In this document: in pieces, positions 23,467 through 24,795 of the stretch
How positions within the stretch are numbered: the stretch's first letter is position 1
Layout: each line of letters starts with the position of its first letter
Notes under the pieces: model-generated
What the model saw: only the letters and a program-made list of their open reading frames with translations
Databases searched by the model: none
Told to the model about the DNA's origin: nothing
Program-made: the position numbers and the translations under genes
NCBI GenBank assembly: GCA_910577225.1
Contig: CAJTMV010000048.1
Span: 1 to 24,795, forward strand
From: an uncultured Eubacterium sp.
GTDB taxonomy: Bacteria > Bacillota > Clostridia > Lachnospirales > Lachnospiraceae
Direction: 5' to 3'
Length of the DNA stretch: 24,795 nucleotides

Positions 23467-24292
23467 TCTGTACACCGCCTTCCTCTGGTTTTATTCCCTC
23501 CGGAAGCTTGTAAGCTATCTCACACCGATTGACGTATAACGCTCTCTCCATCTGCTTTCCAGTATCTCTGTCTGTTTCCCTGCGGCAGACGGGAGCAATC
23601 TGATATATTCTTTTGCCCTCTTTCCTATAAGAAACTGACGGATTGAATACGGAATAATCAAATCCCACAGCATTTTTTGATAAAATACATCCATGCATAT
23701 ATTTGTCATCAAAGCTGACCTCAATCTGAAATGTATTATCTGTTTCATTACGGACTTTCAGATCAAGCCAGCCTTCCCCCACCGTGGCATCCGTTCCACT
23801 GGGGAAATCTTCTGATGTTGATGGAAACGACTTAACTGCGTGTCCATGCCGTTCTACAATCGTCAAAGGCGTGTGCAGGAACATCCAAAAAAGTGTATCG
23901 CTCAACATACACAGACCCCCGCCATAGGATGCAACAATTTTCCCATCCACAAGATTTAACCCGTCCCTGTATTTTTCCTCCCGGTCTGCCCATCTCACAA
24001 GCTGCCAGAAAGAAAAGGTTTCACCCGGTTCGATCACAACCCGGTCAATCGTCCTGGCCGCAAGTTTGAGATTGTGAACCTTGTTTATCTGGTACTGCAT
24101 ATCAAACCCACTGTTTTCATTCAGCATTGGTATCAAAGTTTCAAATACCATGCAGGGCAATGACCTGTCAGCTATTCTTTTTGCATACCGGCACCCGTCT
24201 TTCCGCATTTTATAATAAAAAAACTTCTTTCTCTGCCATCTACGGAGTGGAAGCAGAAAAGGAAATATCTGTGTCAGCCTTTTTCTTGACAT
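23459..24292 (-). CDS. vanW: VanW family protein
   Basis: A 277-residue protein with GGAGG ten bases before ATG 24292. The conserved VanW core is LVRWADREEKYRDGLNLVDGKIV, SYGGGLCMLSDTLFWMFLHTPLTIVERHGHAVKSFP and DATVGEGWLDLKVRNETDNTFQIEVSFDD. No signal peptide is evident; the N-terminus is strongly basic. VanW is found in vanB and vanG clusters with unknown function, not required for resistance in vanB as far as I recall. It is the first gene after the VanR-type promoter, and its 3' end overlaps vanG. Confidence 0.92.
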   Translation of the reverse strand: MSRKRLTQIFPFLLPLRRWQRKKFFYYKMRKDGCRYAKRIADRSLPCMVFETLIPMLNENSGFDMQYQINKVHNLKLAARTIDRVVIEPGETFSFWQLVRWADREEKYRDGLNLVDGKIVASYGGGLCMLSDTLFWMFLHTPLTIVERHGHAVKSFPSTSEDFPSGTDATVGEGWLDLKVRNETDNTFQIEVSFDDKYMHGCILSKNAVGFDYSVFNPSVSYRKEGKRIYQIAPVCRRETDRDTGKQMERALYVNRCEIAYKLPEGIKPEEGGVQNG

Positions 24293-24327
24293 ATAAACGG
24301 TTCCTCCTCTTTTTTACAAAACAAAAG

Positions 24328-24370
24328 CACTCCTGCTTTCGGCACTACTATTGTACCAATAACAGGAGTG
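24328..24370 (-). promoter_or_regulatory. Leader hairpin between the VanR-type promoter and vanW
   Basis: On the minus strand CACTCCTG (24370-24363) and CAGGAGTG (24335-24328) pair across a 27-nt loop that has its own small TATTG/CAATA stem. Flanking AAACAAA and TTTGTTT extend the stem past a small internal loop. CTTTTGTTTTG follows, as in an intrinsic terminator. It lies downstream of the presumed start site, so it could attenuate the operon or stop vanRS read-through. Confidence 0.65.
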
Positions 24371-24390
24371 TAGTTTGTTTGTTTACACAT

Positions 24391-24438
24391 AAAGTATTCT
24401 TCTGATTTTCTACGGAATTTCTTACGATTTACCTACGA
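24391..24438 (-). promoter_or_regulatory. VanR-like boxes and promoter of the vanW-vanG operon
   Basis: Three near-direct repeats in tandem on the minus strand: TCGTAGGTAAA (24438-24428), TCGTAAGAAAT (24427-24417) and CCGTAGAAAAT (24415-24405), 11 and 12 bp apart, one helical turn. They match the VanR box as I recall it (TCGTANGAAA-type). A -10-like TACTTT follows at 24396-24391. The first box overlaps the vanS stop. Confidence 0.75.
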
Positions 24439-24795
24439 AACCGGTAATATGACTTTAAATTCAATCATCTCATTTTCACTTCCTGCCATAATTGCCCCAT
24501 GATGAAGCTCAATGATCTGTTTCGCTATGGCAAGGCCCAGCCCTGCCCCGCCGCTGCCCGTACTTCTGGAAACATCCAGCCTGTAGAACTGTTCAAATAT
24601 CCGTTCCAGTTTTTCCTCCGGAATGGTATCTCCGTGATTTGTAAAGGTAATCTCTACGTCTTCTCCCTGTCCGACAACTGCAATGTTTATGTCAGTACCC
24701 TCAAAGCTGTAGATAACCGCATTTTTCAAGAGATTGTCAAATACACGCTGAATCTTATCCGCATCACACCTTATCATAATATCCTCTGGAACCAT
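24433..24795 (-). CDS. vanS: VanS-type sensor histidine kinase, C-terminal part (runs off the window)
   Basis: The last 120 codons of a histidine kinase: the HATPase domain with N-box RVFDNLLKNAVIYS, G1-like NHGDTIP, F-box IFEQFYRLD and G2 box GSGGAGLGLAIAKQI, ending FKVILPVS. The 5' part with the membrane sensor and H-box is outside the window. The position just ahead of VanR-type boxes and vanW identifies it as the VanS partner of a VanRS system; vanR should lie further right. Since VanB-type and VanG-type VanS look alike in this domain, the subtype cannot be told. Confidence 0.85.
   Translation of the reverse strand: MVPEDIMIRCDADKIQRVFDNLLKNAVIYSFEGTDINIAVVGQGEDVEITFTNHGDTIPEEKLERIFEQFYRLDVSRSTGSGGAGLGLAIAKQIIELHHGAIMAGSENEMIEFKVILPVS

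Noticed and set aside
1..24795. CRISPR array, tRNA or rRNA genes
   Set aside because: No regularly spaced repeats, and no tRNA cloverleaf or rRNA-like conserved blocks were seen on reading both strands.

Overview
The window looks like a chromosomal accessory region of a low-to-moderate G+C Bacillota, most likely a gut Clostridia of the Lachnospiraceae type. The reasons are the style of the ribosome binding sites (AGGAGG), the TTGACA/TATAAT promoters, Tn916-like integrase, IS110 and IS200 remnants, BlaI/BlaR1-type pairs and a VanG-type ligase. No rRNA, tRNA or CRISPR array was seen. Nearly everything is read from the minus strand; the exceptions are a DUF1801 gene, a secreted-protein/zinc-ribbon pair and the IS110 remnant.

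Left part (1-8300): mostly intact genes. A BlaI-type repressor and an M56 (BlaR1-like) membrane peptidase form an operon with a clear promoter, followed by an unrecognised 114-aa protein and a strong terminator (349-378). Then come a DUF5131 protein, an MFS transporter, an AAC(3)-family acetyltransferase and a LacI-type regulator, all on the minus strand, then a DUF2871 membrane protein and a plus-strand zinc-finger/DUF1801 protein.

Middle part (8300-17400): a graveyard with live genes in it. It holds decayed AlbA_2, DUF4143 ATPase and SirTM-type sirtuin genes, an intact TetR/CPBP-protease operon, small transposon-ATPase and unknown gene fragments, an AT-rich locus for a secreted protein and a small two-helix zinc-ribbon protein, a broken IS200-like element, a type II toxin-antitoxin pair, and the left-over recombination module of an integrative element (truncated tyrosine integrase, a 56-aa ribbon-helix-helix protein, a small Xis-like protein). 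A consensus promoter embedded in a 12-bp inverted repeat drives the ribbon-helix-helix/integrase pair.

Right part (17500-24795): an IS110 remnant is fused to a truncated BlaR1-like gene, next to a second BlaI-like gene without a visible start codon and a frameshifted polyprenyl synthase with an unusual N-terminal extension. The far right carries a VanG-type D-Ala-D-Ser module: end of vanS, VanR-like boxes and a leader hairpin, vanW, vanG, a serine-acetyltransferase-like gene and a stand-alone VanT-type racemase domain. No vanXY/vanY carboxypeptidase is present between vanS and the racemase, and the racemase has two compensating frameshifts. The module would make D-Ser and D-Ala-D-Ser precursors in response to VanRS, but as read here it looks incomplete.

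Many genes in 8300-21950 carry single indels, internal deletions or nonsense codons. Some decay is clearly real (internal deletions, fused remnants), but the isolated one-base shifts at 14.7, 18.45, 19.67 and 21.6 kb could also be sequencing errors; raw reads would decide.
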